Assembly: GCA_002471015.1 (NCBI GenBank)
Contig: DKPB01000056.1
Span: 1 to 63,712, forward strand
Length of the DNA stretch: 63,712 nt
From: Stenotrophomonas sp. UBA7346
GTDB lineage: Bacteria > Pseudomonadota > Gammaproteobacteria > Xanthomonadales > Xanthomonadaceae
Direction: 5' to 3'
Shown here piece after piece: positions 1-8,247 of this stretch (position 1 is its first letter; each line of letters opens with the position of its first letter). Position numbers and translations under genes: made by a program. The notes beneath the pieces were generated by a model, which saw only the letters and a program-made list of their open reading frames with translations, was not told the DNA's origin and did not search any database.

Positions 1-58
1 CTTTTTACTCATTCAAGCCGAACTCGCTTCGCGAGTCGGCTTAGTTCCAGAGTTAGGC
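1..58. mobile_element. Right part of an integron attC recombination site
   Basis: The stretch has an almost perfect hairpin, AAGCCGAACTCGC (15-27) against GCGAGTCGGCTT (31-42), with one unpaired base in the left arm, and it ends in the core GTTAGGC (52-58). A hairpin with an extrahelical base followed by GTTRRRY is the known layout of attC sites, and this sequence resembles those of Xanthomonad chromosomal integrons. The left core (RYYYAAC) must lie outside the window. The integrase is not visible here. Confidence 0.7.
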
Positions 59-78
59 CTCAAAAGAAGATCCCCCTA

Positions 79-495
79 GTGACCGAACTTACTTTCCGCT
101 TGCTCGTCTCACTCACAGCACTGATTACGGTAGCTGGCATCGTCGCTGACGAGCTTGGATCAGGAAAGCTGCCCGAGCCCCTTCGGTCCGTTAAAGCACA
201 GGCGAAGGCTCTCGCCATTGCATCAAGTAAGAAGAGCTCAATAGTCGGAACAGTACGCATCTCACTTGTTGCCGGCTATTTTCTTTCATTGCTCGCACTT
301 GCTCTATTTGCCCCATTCAGTCCATGGGCCTATCTTTTCTTTACCCTAGCTTGGAGTGCGCTCACTTTTAGCGATGCGCCTCATATTCTTCCACGGTCAT
401 TTGTTCCACTATACGAGGCATCATTGCTTCTCAATGGTGCCGTCCTCGCACTCTGTTTTCTTTCTCCTCTCGCCGCGCGTTTCACGGCAACCTAA
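79..495 (+). CDS. Small integral membrane protein in an integron cassette
   Basis: The 138-residue product is not recognised. It has a hydrophobic N-terminal segment (about 5-22) and two or three further membrane segments (about 60-80, 85-100, 112-130). It starts at GTG 20 bases after an attC core, with AGAAGA in front as a weak ribosome site. Base use is less GC-rich than in the genes downstream, as is usual for cassette genes. The gene lies between the attC end at the window edge and a GCCTAAC core 20 bases after its stop, so I read it as the last cassette of an array that extends leftwards. Function unknown. Confidence 0.6.
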   Translation: MTELTFRLLVSLTALITVAGIVADELGSGKLPEPLRSVKAQAKALAIASSKKSSIVGTVRISLVAGYFLSLLALALFAPFSPWAYLFFTLAWSALTFSDAPHILPRSFVPLYEASLLLNGAVLALCFLSPLAARFTAT

Positions 496-515
496 GCCAT
501 GGTTTGCACCGGTAG

Positions 516-584
516 GCCTAACAATTCCGTAAGGAAACCCCTGTCAACTTCAAGCAAAAGTGCTCCTGCCTCTCGCGCTTAGGC
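516..584. mobile_element. Probable degenerate attC site closing the cassette
   Basis: GCCTAAC (516-522) matches the RYYYAAC left core of attC sites, and GCTTAGGC (577-584) is a damaged right core. The inner hairpin seen at the window start is not preserved. This could mark the decayed end of the array. The remaining bases up to 839 contain no gene I can support. Confidence 0.4.
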
Positions 585-839
585 TCTAGCGATATTCGTT
601 GTGTTGCTGTTGCTTACTTCATGTTGCGTGTCGCGTATGTCGGCATGAGCAGGTTCAACAGCTGCCAGACTGCATTTCCGTCTCACGTGAATTTCCTTCG
701 GGGCATAATCTGTCTTGCGGGATTGCCATTGCTGACACCCGGAAGAATCCAGAACCGACGCAACCATCGCGCAGACCACTGCGCCAACCTGGCCGGCAGA
801 TCCGGCAGCATGCACACAAAACAGCTATCGGAGCTGCAC

Positions 840-1277
840 ATGAAGCGCGTCGACGATTTCTTCAAACGTTACGAGCAGGCTGCCAACAGCTTTGATCCGG
901 TGCTGACCGCGTCCTTGTACACCGAGCAATTCCTGGCGGCAGATCCAAACGGGGTGCAGTGCGGCCGCAATGATCCGGCGCTTGCGCAGGCAATGGCCGC
1001 GCGGCAGCAATTCTTCGAGTCGCTTGGGTTCCAGCAGGCCAAGGTGCTGGAGGTGACCGCGACCCCACTGGATGACAACTACACCATGGCCAAGGTTCAT
1101 TGGTGGATGCGCTTTGCCAGTACCGGTGGTGAGACCCAGGAATTCAGGTTCTTCATCACCTATTTCCTGTACGACCCGGGTAGTGGGCCGAAGACAGCCT
1201 TCTGGATATCTCATGATGATGAGCGGCAGGTGATGCTGGACGCGGGCCTGATCGATGCGGAGGGCCGACCACGCTGA
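840..1277 (+). CDS. SnoaL/NTF2-like protein
   Basis: The 145-residue protein has the length and composition of the NTF2/SnoaL alpha+beta-barrel fold: an N-terminal helix (KRVDDFFKRYEQAANSFD), a TASLYTEQFLAADP segment typical of the SnoaL 'active window', then alternating strands such as MAKVHWWMRFAS and QEFRFFITYFLYD. I chose ATG 840 because GGAG lies 7 bases upstream; an in-frame ATG at 810 would add 10 residues. Members act as small-molecule isomerases or as non-catalytic binding proteins. The substrate cannot be read from sequence. It is followed by a VOC gene on the same strand. Confidence 0.6.
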   Translation: MKRVDDFFKRYEQAANSFDPVLTASLYTEQFLAADPNGVQCGRNDPALAQAMAARQQFFESLGFQQAKVLEVTATPLDDNYTMAKVHWWMRFASTGGETQEFRFFITYFLYDPGSGPKTAFWISHDDERQVMLDAGLIDAEGRPR

Positions 1278-1366
1278 GCGTCGTCCCCTGCCATCTTGGC
1301 AAGGACGAGCTGCTACGGCACGCTTGGCGAACGTCAGGGAACCCTTCCCGAGCAGTGGAGAGAGCG

Positions 1367-1741
1367 ATGAAGCGTGTTACCGGCATAGGCGGCATCTTCT
1401 TCAAGGCAGCCGACCCGAAAGCGCTGAGTGCCTTGTACCGCGACCATCTGGGCCTGGATACCAGCGAGTGGGGCGGCGCCATCTTTCCCTGGGGCGGCGA
1501 GGGCAGCGCCAAGGGCATGACGATATGGAGCCCGTTCGCGCAGGACACCGACTACATGGCACCCAGCACTGCGTCCTTCATGATCAACTTCCGCGTTGAT
1601 GATCTGGAAGCCCTGCTGACGGTACTGCGCACGGAAGGCTGCAATGTGCTGGAGCGCACCGAGACCTCCGAGCAGGGAAAATTCGGCTGGGTGATTGATC
1701 CGGAAGGCAACAAGGTGGAGCTGTGGCAGCCACCTGGCTGA
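1367..1741 (+). CDS. VOC (glyoxalase/bleomycin resistance) family protein
   Basis: The 124-residue single-module VOC protein begins KRVTGIGGIFFKAADPKALSA and continues with YRDHLGLD, the usual first beta-alpha-beta unit. It ends with a DPEGNKVELWQP strand, where the glutamate is the usual metal ligand of the second half. The start at ATG 1367 is backed by GGAGAG 5 bases upstream. VOC proteins bind a metal and act as lyases, dioxygenases or resistance proteins. No partner gene points to a substrate. Confidence 0.75.
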   Translation: MKRVTGIGGIFFKAADPKALSALYRDHLGLDTSEWGGAIFPWGGEGSAKGMTIWSPFAQDTDYMAPSTASFMINFRVDDLEALLTVLRTEGCNVLERTETSEQGKFGWVIDPEGNKVELWQPPG

Positions 1742-1857
1742 GCCGTTGACGGTCAGGCATACCCATCCTTGCCGGGGCATGGCTGCGGGCTGCTTGTCGG
1801 CGGCGCTCCGCTCTGGAAGAATCGGCCGGACGCGATCAGGCCGCAGGGAGCAATGCC

Positions 1858-2145
1858 GTGACATCCATAAGCAACAGCCCGCTGAGCAGGAATGGAAAGA
1901 TCTTCCTCATCCTGAGCGTGGTCTTTGCCAGCGTGCACATGATCGACTTCATTTTTCATGGCCAGCAGCTGCGTAGCATCTGCGGTGGCATCGGCTTTGG
2001 CCTGATGGCCCATGGCATCCATCGCAATGATCTTGCAAAGCCACCGCAGGACACCCGCGCCCGGGCCGCGTCCATTGTCGGTGCGGTGTTGGTGGCGACC
2101 TCGTTGGCCATCAAATTGTTCGGAAGCTCGACGCCGTCGGTTTGA
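1858..2145 (+). CDS. Small membrane protein, unknown function
   Basis: The 95-residue product starts at GTG with AGGGAGC a few bases upstream. It has two hydrophobic segments (about 14-33 and 71-88) joined by a short basic and polar stretch. I recognise no family. It is followed closely by another small one-pass protein gene and may be co-transcribed with it. Confidence 0.45.
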   Translation: MTSISNSPLSRNGKIFLILSVVFASVHMIDFIFHGQQLRSICGGIGFGLMAHGIHRNDLAKPPQDTRARAASIVGAVLVATSLAIKLFGSSTPSV

Positions 2146-2167
2146 TGCCGACACCACTCCCCCATCA

Positions 2168-2356
2168 ATGAGAGAGGGCATGACCAGTGAACGCAGGCCC
2201 AGCACGCTGAACTTCAGCATCAAGCGATCCACCGTGTACACCTGGGCCGCGCTCATCGGCCTGGCCCTGCTCTGGCAGGAGCGTGCGCAGCTGATGGACT
2301 TCTACGATGGGGCTGTTGAAGGTTACCGCGCTGCCGAAGCGGTGCATGGCCGCTAA
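2168..2356 (+). CDS. Small single-pass membrane protein
   Basis: The 62-residue product has one hydrophobic stretch (TVYTWAALIGLALLW) near the middle and a polar C-terminus. Two in-frame starts are possible, ATG 2168 and ATG 2180; the GAGAGGG between them lies very close to the second. Coding evidence is weak because the gene is short, but its frame is open and it follows the preceding small membrane gene by only 22 bases. Confidence 0.35.
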   Translation: MREGMTSERRPSTLNFSIKRSTVYTWAALIGLALLWQERAQLMDFYDGAVEGYRAAEAVHGR

Positions 2357-2455
2357 GCCTCCACTGGAAGCAGGCAGGAACGCGCGCGTGATGGTACCTG
2401 GGCAGGCTTTCCGCGCAGTCGCAGCACTGGCTGCGTTGCCGGTGGATATGGGCCA

Positions 2456-2788
2456 ATGATGTTCCTTGTCGGCCAAGGGCAACGCGTGGTTGCCATCGGT
2501 CCAACCGAACAGCGGCACTGCCCGAAGTGCGGTGCGCAGACCGCCTTCGAGCCACAGCTCAGTTACAAGTTCGGTCAGCTCGATCTGCTGTTCGGCTTTG
2601 TCTATGACAAGCGCTATCAGCTGGCTTGCACCCAGTGCAATCACGGCTGGCTGCTGGACACCCGCGAGACCGAGAGATCGCTTGGCCGGCACCCCATCCC
2701 GTTCCGCCTGCGCCACGGCGCCTGGATACTGGCCGTTATGATTGCCGCGCTGGCAGCGGGTGCCATGACCCTGCACCGCCTGCCCTGA
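2456..2788 (+). CDS. Zinc-ribbon membrane protein
   Basis: The 110-residue protein has a clear zinc ribbon: CPKCG near residue 22 pairs with CTQCNHGW near residue 58, giving four cysteines. A basic linker leads to a C-terminal membrane helix (WILAVMIAALAAGAMTL). The zinc ribbon would face the cytoplasm if the helix acts as a tail anchor. Two adjacent ATG codons (2456 and 2459) could serve as start. Function unknown. Confidence 0.55.
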   Translation: MMFLVGQGQRVVAIGPTEQRHCPKCGAQTAFEPQLSYKFGQLDLLFGFVYDKRYQLACTQCNHGWLLDTRETERSLGRHPIPFRLRHGAWILAVMIAALAAGAMTLHRLP

Positions 2789-3036
2789 GATTCACTGCGG
2801 TACGCTCGTACCGCAGCTGTACCGTTATGGCCAACTGATGCTGACTGGTCACTTCGGTCGCCGGCCCTGCTTGCCTATGCTCTGTGCAACCGCCCCGGTG
2901 GTTCGTGCAACAGCGTCGCGATGCTGGCGCATGCCGTTCCGCTTCCGCGCCATGAAGACGTTCCTGCTGCCTCGGGTGGATCTGCTCCACGCCAGCCACG
3001 TTTCTGTTTTCGGCACCGAGCATGCAGGAGATGTCC

Positions 3037-3387
3037 ATGCCCATCGGGTTCCCGGCCCGTGCTTTTTCCGTCGCCGACTTTGCGCGCTTCACCAGCCGTG
3101 AAAGCTGTGAATTGGCGGTCCTTCGCGGGGAGCTGGCAATACTGCAGCTGCTGCCTGACGAGCTGGGCGGCGCGGCCGCCGACGACAACCAGGTGTTCGT
3201 CCCACCCTGGGTGGCCGTGCAGAAGCACCGTATCGACCAGGACGCCATCCTGCCCTTGTTCCGCGCGGGAAAACTAAGCCGATACCAGGCCCTGCCCATC
3301 TTCCATGGCAGCAGCCGGGTGCCGGTGGAAATCGGGCTGCATGCCTTTGATCCGGCGGGCTACACGACAACCTTGTGTATCTGGTGA
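3037..3387 (+). CDS. Hypothetical protein
   Basis: The 116-residue soluble protein begins MPIGFPARAFSVADFARFTS. I placed the start at ATG 3037 because AGGAG lies 6 bases upstream; ATG 3022 in the same frame would add five residues. It has no signal peptide, no cysteine cluster and no recognised motif. It lies upstream of a GFA-family gene on the same strand with a gap of about 120 bases. Confidence 0.45.
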   Translation: MPIGFPARAFSVADFARFTSRESCELAVLRGELAILQLLPDELGGAAADDNQVFVPPWVAVQKHRIDQDAILPLFRAGKLSRYQALPIFHGSSRVPVEIGLHAFDPAGYTTTLCIW

Positions 3388-3509
3388 AAGCGAACCGCCT
3401 GCGGCGGGATGCCGATCTGCCTGCCCGTGCAGCTGCCCGGCTGGCCCAGGCGGTTTATGCTGCGCACCGAAGGGCCATCGCCGATGTGCCCGGCCTGATG
3501 AGGTAGACC

Positions 3510-3854
3510 ATGGTTACCGGTAGTTGCCATTGTGGTGCGGTGCGCTTCGCGTGTGAAGGCAGCCCGCAACAGGCCTACGAATGCAATTGCTCCCATTGCA
3601 GCCGCAAGGGCTTCCTGCTTTGGTTCATAGCGCGCGACGCCCTGCATATCCAGCAGGGTGAAGCCGCGCTGCGCACCTATACGTTCAACCGCCATGTGAT
3701 CGAGCATCAGTTCTGCACCACCTGTGGTTGCCAGCCCTTCGGGCTGGGCAAGTCCGCCGATGGTAGCGAGACCGCCGCCATCAACCTGCGTTGCATCGAG
3801 GACCTGGACCTGGCGGCCATCGAGCGCGTTGCCGTGGATGGCAGGGCCTATTGA
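3510..3854 (+). CDS. GFA (glutathione-dependent formaldehyde-activating/CENP-V) family protein
   Basis: The 114-residue protein has the full cysteine set of the GFA fold: GSCHCGAVRF at the N-terminus, CNCSHCSRKG in the middle and FCTTCGCQPF later. These bind a structural and a catalytic zinc. It starts at ATG 3510 after GAGGT. Most bacterial members of this length are not formaldehyde enzymes and their substrates are unknown, so the name marks the fold only. The stop is 2 bases before the likely start of the acetyltransferase gene, so the two are probably one unit. Confidence 0.85.
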   Translation: MVTGSCHCGAVRFACEGSPQQAYECNCSHCSRKGFLLWFIARDALHIQQGEAALRTYTFNRHVIEHQFCTTCGCQPFGLGKSADGSETAAINLRCIEDLDLAAIERVAVDGRAY

Positions 3855-3856
3855 GC

Positions 3857-4363
3857 ATGCGCGTACGTGATGAAACACCGGACGATGCAGCCGCGATCGG
3901 TGTGCTGACGCAGGCGGCATTTGCGAACGCGGCCCACGCCAGCGGGACCGAGGCCGCAATAGTGCAGGCATTGCGCAGCCGTGGACAGCTGAGTATCTCG
4001 CTGGTTGCCGAGGTGGATAGGCAGCTGCTGGGGCATGTGGCGGTGTCACCGGTGGCGCTGAGCGATGGCAGCGCCGGCTGGTATGGGCTGGGACCGATCT
4101 CGGTAGTGCCCGCACAACAGGGAAAAGGGATCGGCAGCGCCTTGATGCAGGCGGCCATCGCCCGCCTTGAGCAACTGCAGGCAGCTGGCTGTGTCGTGCT
4201 GGGTGACCCGGGGTATTACCAGCGCTTTGGTTTCCGCAACTTCCCGCAGCTACGCCTGCCAGGTGTGCCTGCGGAGTACTTCATGGCGCTGCCCTTGGCC
4301 GGCGATGTGCCGCAGGCCGAAGTCCGCTATGACACCGCATTCGAGGTTTCCACCGCGCCTTGA
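3857..4363 (+). CDS. GNAT family N-acetyltransferase
   Basis: The 168-residue protein shows the acetyl-CoA loop as QQGKGIGSALMQAAIA (motif A, Q/RxxGxG/A) after the strand LGPISVVPA. It ends with GDPGYYQRFGF, the signature of the YhbS-like branch. It transfers an acetyl group from acetyl-CoA to an unknown amine. ATG 3857 is used here; a TTG six bases upstream would overlap the GFA stop codon. Confidence 0.85.
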   Translation: MRVRDETPDDAAAIGVLTQAAFANAAHASGTEAAIVQALRSRGQLSISLVAEVDRQLLGHVAVSPVALSDGSAGWYGLGPISVVPAQQGKGIGSALMQAAIARLEQLQAAGCVVLGDPGYYQRFGFRNFPQLRLPGVPAEYFMALPLAGDVPQAEVRYDTAFEVSTAP

Positions 4364-4427
4364 GCACAACGGCGGCAACGCCGCCGTCAGCAATTCTGGT
4401 CTGCCGCGCCTCCAGCGCACGGGGGGG

Positions 4428-5552
4428 TCAGGAGGTGATGCCCAGCTCGTCAAGCACGGCTTGGGTGGATCCGCCGATAGCGTCCAACTGCGGATTGATC
4501 CGACCCGGCTCGTTGGCAAACTTGATCGGGATGCCCAGGTGGGTACCACCCTGCGCATCGGTCCAGACCATCTCACGCGCGCGCGTATGCGGATCATTGA
4601 AGGCTTCGGTCAACGTTTTGACGGGCGCCCAGCACACGTCGATGTCGTGCAGGAACAGCGTCCATTCCACCAGGGTGCGGCGGGAAAAGGTTTCGGCCAG
4701 GAAGTCCTTGACCGGGTCCTGGCCACTGCCCGGTGGCAGGTGGCAGAGGTGGATCAGGTCGGAGCGGCCCAGCGCATTGAGCAGGTTTTCGGCGAACTTG
4801 TGCTCGGCACCGCCCAGCGCGATCCAGCGGTCGTCGGCGCAGCGATAGAGCTTGTACAGCGCATTGCCGCCCCAGCTGCGCTCCTCCTTGATCACCGGGT
4901 CGCGGCCCAGCGCGAACGGCGGGCCCAGCACGTTCGGCAACCAGGCCATCAGCGCGTCCTGCATCGACAGGTCGATGTAGTCGCCCTCGCCCGTGCGCTC
5001 GCGGCGGAACAAGGCCATCAGGATGCCGTTCAGCGCCATCAGCGAGCCGGCCATGTCGGCCACCGGCATATGCGGCATGGCCGGGGTGCCATCCGGCGCG
5101 CGGTTCAGGCTGACCACGCCGGTATCGGCCTGCATGGCCAGATCGTGGGCGGGGCGGTTGACCTTGGGGCCGGTCTGGCCGAAGGCGCTGATCGAGCAGT
5201 ACACCAGCTTGGGATTGATCGCCTTGCAGCTGGCGTAGTCGATGCCAAGGCGCTTGGCGACGCCGGGGCGAAACGCTTCCACCACCACATCGGCCCACGC
5301 CACCAGTTTGGCGAACGCCGCCTTGCCGTCGGCGCTTTTCAGATCCAGCACGATGCAGCGCTTGCCGCGATGGGTGTTGCGGAACCAGGTGCTGGCCCCG
5401 GCCTGCTTCAGGCCGACCTCGCGTACCGGTTCGCCACTGGGCGGTTCGATCTTGATCACGTCGGCGCCGTGGTCGGCCATCACCATGGTCAGGTGCGGCC
5501 CCGGCAGGAACAGCGACAGATCAAGTACGCGTACACCTTCAAGCTTCATCAT
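4428..5552 (-). CDS. Class III (CaiB/BaiF/Frc) CoA-transferase, copy 1
   Basis: The 374-residue cytoplasmic enzyme moves CoA between carboxylic acids through an aspartyl-CoA intermediate. It begins KLEGVRVLDLSLFLPGPHLT, and its DVIKIEPPSGEPVR strand is typical of the family. The catalytic aspartate lies in PAHDLAMQADTG. The start is ATG 5552, after GGAG. It is the last gene of a leftward unit, 13 bases after CoA-transferase copy 2. The companions (MaoC hydratase, CitE-type lyase, acyl-CoA dehydrogenase) recall the ict-ich-ccl route for itaconate, so a C5-C7 dicarboxylate is the likely acceptor. This is inference. Confidence 0.85.
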   Translation of the reverse strand: MMKLEGVRVLDLSLFLPGPHLTMVMADHGADVIKIEPPSGEPVREVGLKQAGASTWFRNTHRGKRCIVLDLKSADGKAAFAKLVAWADVVVEAFRPGVAKRLGIDYASCKAINPKLVYCSISAFGQTGPKVNRPAHDLAMQADTGVVSLNRAPDGTPAMPHMPVADMAGSLMALNGILMALFRRERTGEGDYIDLSMQDALMAWLPNVLGPPFALGRDPVIKEERSWGGNALYKLYRCADDRWIALGGAEHKFAENLLNALGRSDLIHLCHLPPGSGQDPVKDFLAETFSRRTLVEWTLFLHDIDVCWAPVKTLTEAFNDPHTRAREMVWTDAQGGTHLGIPIKFANEPGRINPQLDAIGGSTQAVLDELGITS

Positions 5553-5565
5553 CGGCTCCGTTGCC

Positions 5566-6744
5566 TCACGCGCCCAGCAGGCGCGCGCGGTCTGCATCGT
5601 TGTAGCCCAGCTCGCGCAGCAGCGCGTCGGCATCGGCGTTGAGCGGCGGGCAAGCGGTGCCGCTCAGGCGCTGGCCGTCGAGCTTGATCGGGTTGCGCAG
5701 CAGGCGCTGCCTGCCCTTTGCATGCTCGACATCCTGCAGCATGTCGACGTCGCGCACATAGGGGTTGTCCAGTGCCTGGGCGATGTCCAGTACCGGCGCG
5801 ATCGGAATGCGACCGGCGAACAGCTGGGTCCAATGCGCGCTCGGCTGGGTGCTGAGGATGGCATCGACCAGCACGGTCAGCTCCTCGCGCGCATCGCGAC
5901 GCGAGGCGAAGTTGGCAAAGCGCGGCTCGGCGGCCCAGGCCGGGTTGCCGATGCCTTCGACGAAGGTCTGCCAGAACTTCTCCAGCATGCACATCACCAT
6001 CACCCAGCCATCGGCGGTGCGATAGACCTGGCACGGCACGGTGGAGGGGTGCGCACTGCGCGACAGGCGCTCGGTGCGGTGGCCTTCGTTGAGATACCAG
6101 GTGGCCGGGTAGCTGAGCTGGTGCAGGGCCACATCGAACAGGCTGACATCGACATCGCGGCCCTGGCCGGTACGCATGGCGCCGATGATGGCGGCCAGCA
6201 GGCCCATCGACAGGGTGGTGCCGGTCATGAAATCGACCATGGACAGGCCGAAGCGTGCTGGCGGTGCATCCGGCTCGCCGGTGAGCGCCATGAAGCCGGC
6301 TTCGGCCTGCATCAGGTAGTCGTAGCCCGGCCATGCAGCGCGCTCGTTGTCGCGGCCATAGGCGGACAGGTGGGCGCAGACGATCTTGGGGTTGAGCTTG
6401 CTGAGCGTGGCGTAGTCCAGGCCGATTTTGCCGGGCTGGTCACCGCGCAGGTTGTTGAGCACGGCATCGGCGCTGGCGACCAGCTTCTCGAACACCTCGC
6501 GGCCTTCGGCGGCTTTCAGGTCCAGCCGCAGCGAGCGCTTGTTGAGGTTGAAGGTCTGGAAGAACAGGCTGTCGCCTTCGCCCAGGAAGTACGGGCCGGT
6601 GGCGCGCGATACATCGCCGCCCGGCGGGGATTCGATCTTGATGACTTCGGCGCCGAGGTCGGCCAGGTGCATCGAACCATAGGGGCCGGCACCGTATTGT
6701 TCGACGGCAAGGATGCGTAGTCCCTGCAGGGGAAGGTCTTTCAT
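5566..6744 (-). CDS. Class III (CaiB/BaiF/Frc) CoA-transferase, copy 2
   Basis: The 392-residue enzyme has the family N-terminus LQGLRILAVEQYGAGPYGSM, the strand EVIKIESPPGGDVSR, and the catalytic aspartate in PGYDYLMQAEAG. The start at ATG 6744 has AGAGG in front; an upstream ATG at 6771 lacks a ribosome site. It differs clearly from copy 1, so the pair may activate two different acids or act as a heteromer. A gap of about 320 bases filled with repeats separates it from the acyl-CoA dehydrogenase upstream. Confidence 0.85.
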   Translation of the reverse strand: MKDLPLQGLRILAVEQYGAGPYGSMHLADLGAEVIKIESPPGGDVSRATGPYFLGEGDSLFFQTFNLNKRSLRLDLKAAEGREVFEKLVASADAVLNNLRGDQPGKIGLDYATLSKLNPKIVCAHLSAYGRDNERAAWPGYDYLMQAEAGFMALTGEPDAPPARFGLSMVDFMTGTTLSMGLLAAIIGAMRTGQGRDVDVSLFDVALHQLSYPATWYLNEGHRTERLSRSAHPSTVPCQVYRTADGWVMVMCMLEKFWQTFVEGIGNPAWAAEPRFANFASRRDAREELTVLVDAILSTQPSAHWTQLFAGRIPIAPVLDIAQALDNPYVRDVDMLQDVEHAKGRQRLLRNPIKLDGQRLSGTACPPLNADADALLRELGYNDADRARLLGA

Positions 6745-6802
6745 GTGTGGCCTCTGGTTTTGAAAAAGCACCGCGGTTGGTTGAGGACCGCGGTGAAGGG
6801 AT

Positions 6803-6850
6803 GCTTTGGCTTTGGCTGTTGCTTTGGCCGTTGCTTTGGCCGTTGCTTTG
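6803..6850. repeat. Low-complexity TTTGGC/GTTGC run
   Basis: Degenerate short units (GCTTTGGC, GTTGCTTTGGCC) are repeated in tandem between the CoA-transferase and acyl-CoA dehydrogenase genes. Similar runs occur at 10612, 18972 and 19137. Confidence 0.7.
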
Positions 6851-6852
6851 TC

Positions 6853-7060
6853 CCTTCTCCCGCATGCGGGAGAAGGTGCCCGAAGAGCCTGCCCCCGCGA
6901 AGGCGGGGGGCGGATGAGGGGGAGCTCTGCAGCTTTTGCTTGTAGAGCTTCCCCTCACCCCAACCCCTCTCCCGCACGCGGGAGAGGGGCTTTGAGACTT
7001 CCTGCTCTGCTTGTAGAGCTTCCCCTCACCCCAACCCCTCTCCCGCGGGCGGGAGAGGGG
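6853..7060. repeat. Cluster of intergenic palindromes (CTCTCCCGC family)
   Basis: Three hairpins are present: CCTTCTCCCGC with GCGGGAGAAGG (6853-6876), CCCCTCTCCCGC with GCGGGAGAGGGG (6964-6989) and the same type at 7035-7060. The last two sit in near-identical direct copies of about 75 bases that begin CTTGTAGAGCTTCCCC. They fill the gap inside the leftward catabolic unit and could shape its mRNA by stalling polymerase or exonuclease. Confidence 0.75.
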
Positions 7061-7067
7061 CTTTGCG

Positions 7068-8240
7068 TTAGATCTTGTTTCTTGCCACCAGCTGCTTGGC
7101 GATGATGATGCGCTGCATTTCGTTGGTGCCTTCACCAATGCACATCAACATGGCGTCGCGATAGAAACGCTCGATGTCGTACTCCACCGAATAGCTGTAG
7201 CCGCCAAAGATGCGCATGCCTTCCTGTGCACAGTAGGCGCCGGTCTCGGTGGCGAAGTACTTGGCCATGCCGGCTTCCATGTCGCAGCGAAGACCCTTGT
7301 CGTAGGCGTTGGCGGCGCTCTCGATCAGCAGCTTGGACGCCTCCACCTTGGCCGCCATCTCGCCCAGCTTGAGCTGGATGGCCTGGTGCTCGGCAATCGG
7401 CTTGCCAAAGGTCATGCGCTCCTGTGCGTAACGCACCGACAGGCGCAGCGCGCCTTCGGCGATGCCACAGCCACGTGCGGCCACGTTGATGCGGCCCAGC
7501 TCCAGGCCGCCCACGGCGTGCTGGAAGCCCTGGCCTTCAACGCCGCCCAACATGCAGTCGGCCGACACCTTGTAGTCCTGGAACACCAGCTCGCAGGTGT
7601 CGATGGCGCGGTAGCCGGACTTCTTCAGCTTCTTGGCGACGATGAAGCCCTCGCCCTTCTCGGCGATGAACATGGTCATGCCCTTGTGGCGCGGTTGCGC
7701 CTCCGGGTCGGTCTTGACCAGCAGCAACACCATATCGCCATACATGGAATTGGTGATCCAGGTCTTGGCACCGTTGATGACGTAGTGGTCACCCTCGCGC
7801 TTGGCAACGCTGCGGATCGCCTGCAGGTCGGTGCCGGCGTTGGGCTCGGTCAGGCCCAGCGAGCCACGCAGCTCACCGGTGGCCATGCGCGGCAGGTATT
7901 TGCGCTTCTGCTCTTCGGTACCGCAACGCTCGATGGCTGCGGCCATGATCAGGTGCGAGTTGAAGATGCCGGTCGGCGCCATCCACACCGACGATACCTT
8001 GATCACGATCTTGGCGTAGATGCGCGCCGGCAGGCCCAGGCCGCCGTATTCGGGCGAAATGGTGGCACCGAACAGGCCCAGGTCCTTCATCTCCTCGACG
8101 AGGTGATGCGGGTACTTGTCTTCCTGGTCGTACTCCTGTGCGATGGGCGCGACGGATTTCTCCACCCAATTGTCAATCGAGTCGAGCAATGCCTGCTCTT
8201 CGTCCGGGCCCCACAGTTGTTCCAGTTCGGTGCTCATCAT
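7068..8240 (-). CDS. Acyl-CoA dehydrogenase
   Basis: The 390-residue flavoenzyme introduces a 2,3 double bond into an acyl-CoA and passes electrons to ETF. It shows LGLTEPNAGTDLQAIRS (the FAD and substrate loop), INGAKTWITNS, and RMTFGKPIAEHQAIQ. The C-terminal IGEGTNEMQR carries the catalytic glutamate in the short-chain position. The start at ATG 8240 follows GAGGAG. It lies 7 bases after the MaoC hydratase, so its product is probably the substrate of that hydratase. An ETF-ubiquinone oxidoreductase is encoded in the neighbouring rightward unit. The substrate could be a methylsuccinyl-, glutaryl- or similar dicarboxyl-CoA. Confidence 0.9.
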   Translation of the reverse strand: MMSTELEQLWGPDEEQALLDSIDNWVEKSVAPIAQEYDQEDKYPHHLVEEMKDLGLFGATISPEYGGLGLPARIYAKIVIKVSSVWMAPTGIFNSHLIMAAAIERCGTEEQKRKYLPRMATGELRGSLGLTEPNAGTDLQAIRSVAKREGDHYVINGAKTWITNSMYGDMVLLLVKTDPEAQPRHKGMTMFIAEKGEGFIVAKKLKKSGYRAIDTCELVFQDYKVSADCMLGGVEGQGFQHAVGGLELGRINVAARGCGIAEGALRLSVRYAQERMTFGKPIAEHQAIQLKLGEMAAKVEASKLLIESAANAYDKGLRCDMEAGMAKYFATETGAYCAQEGMRIFGGYSYSVEYDIERFYRDAMLMCIGEGTNEMQRIIIAKQLVARNKI

Positions 8241-8247
8241 CGGCTCC

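Noticed and set aside
4167..6720. Long plus-strand open frames over the CoA-transferase genes
   Set aside because: They are antisense shadows of strongly recognisable genes in GC-rich DNA, with Arg/His/Gln-rich composition and no ribosome sites.
6853..7060. CRISPR array
   Set aside because: The copies are palindromic intergenic repeats without regular spacers or cas genes.
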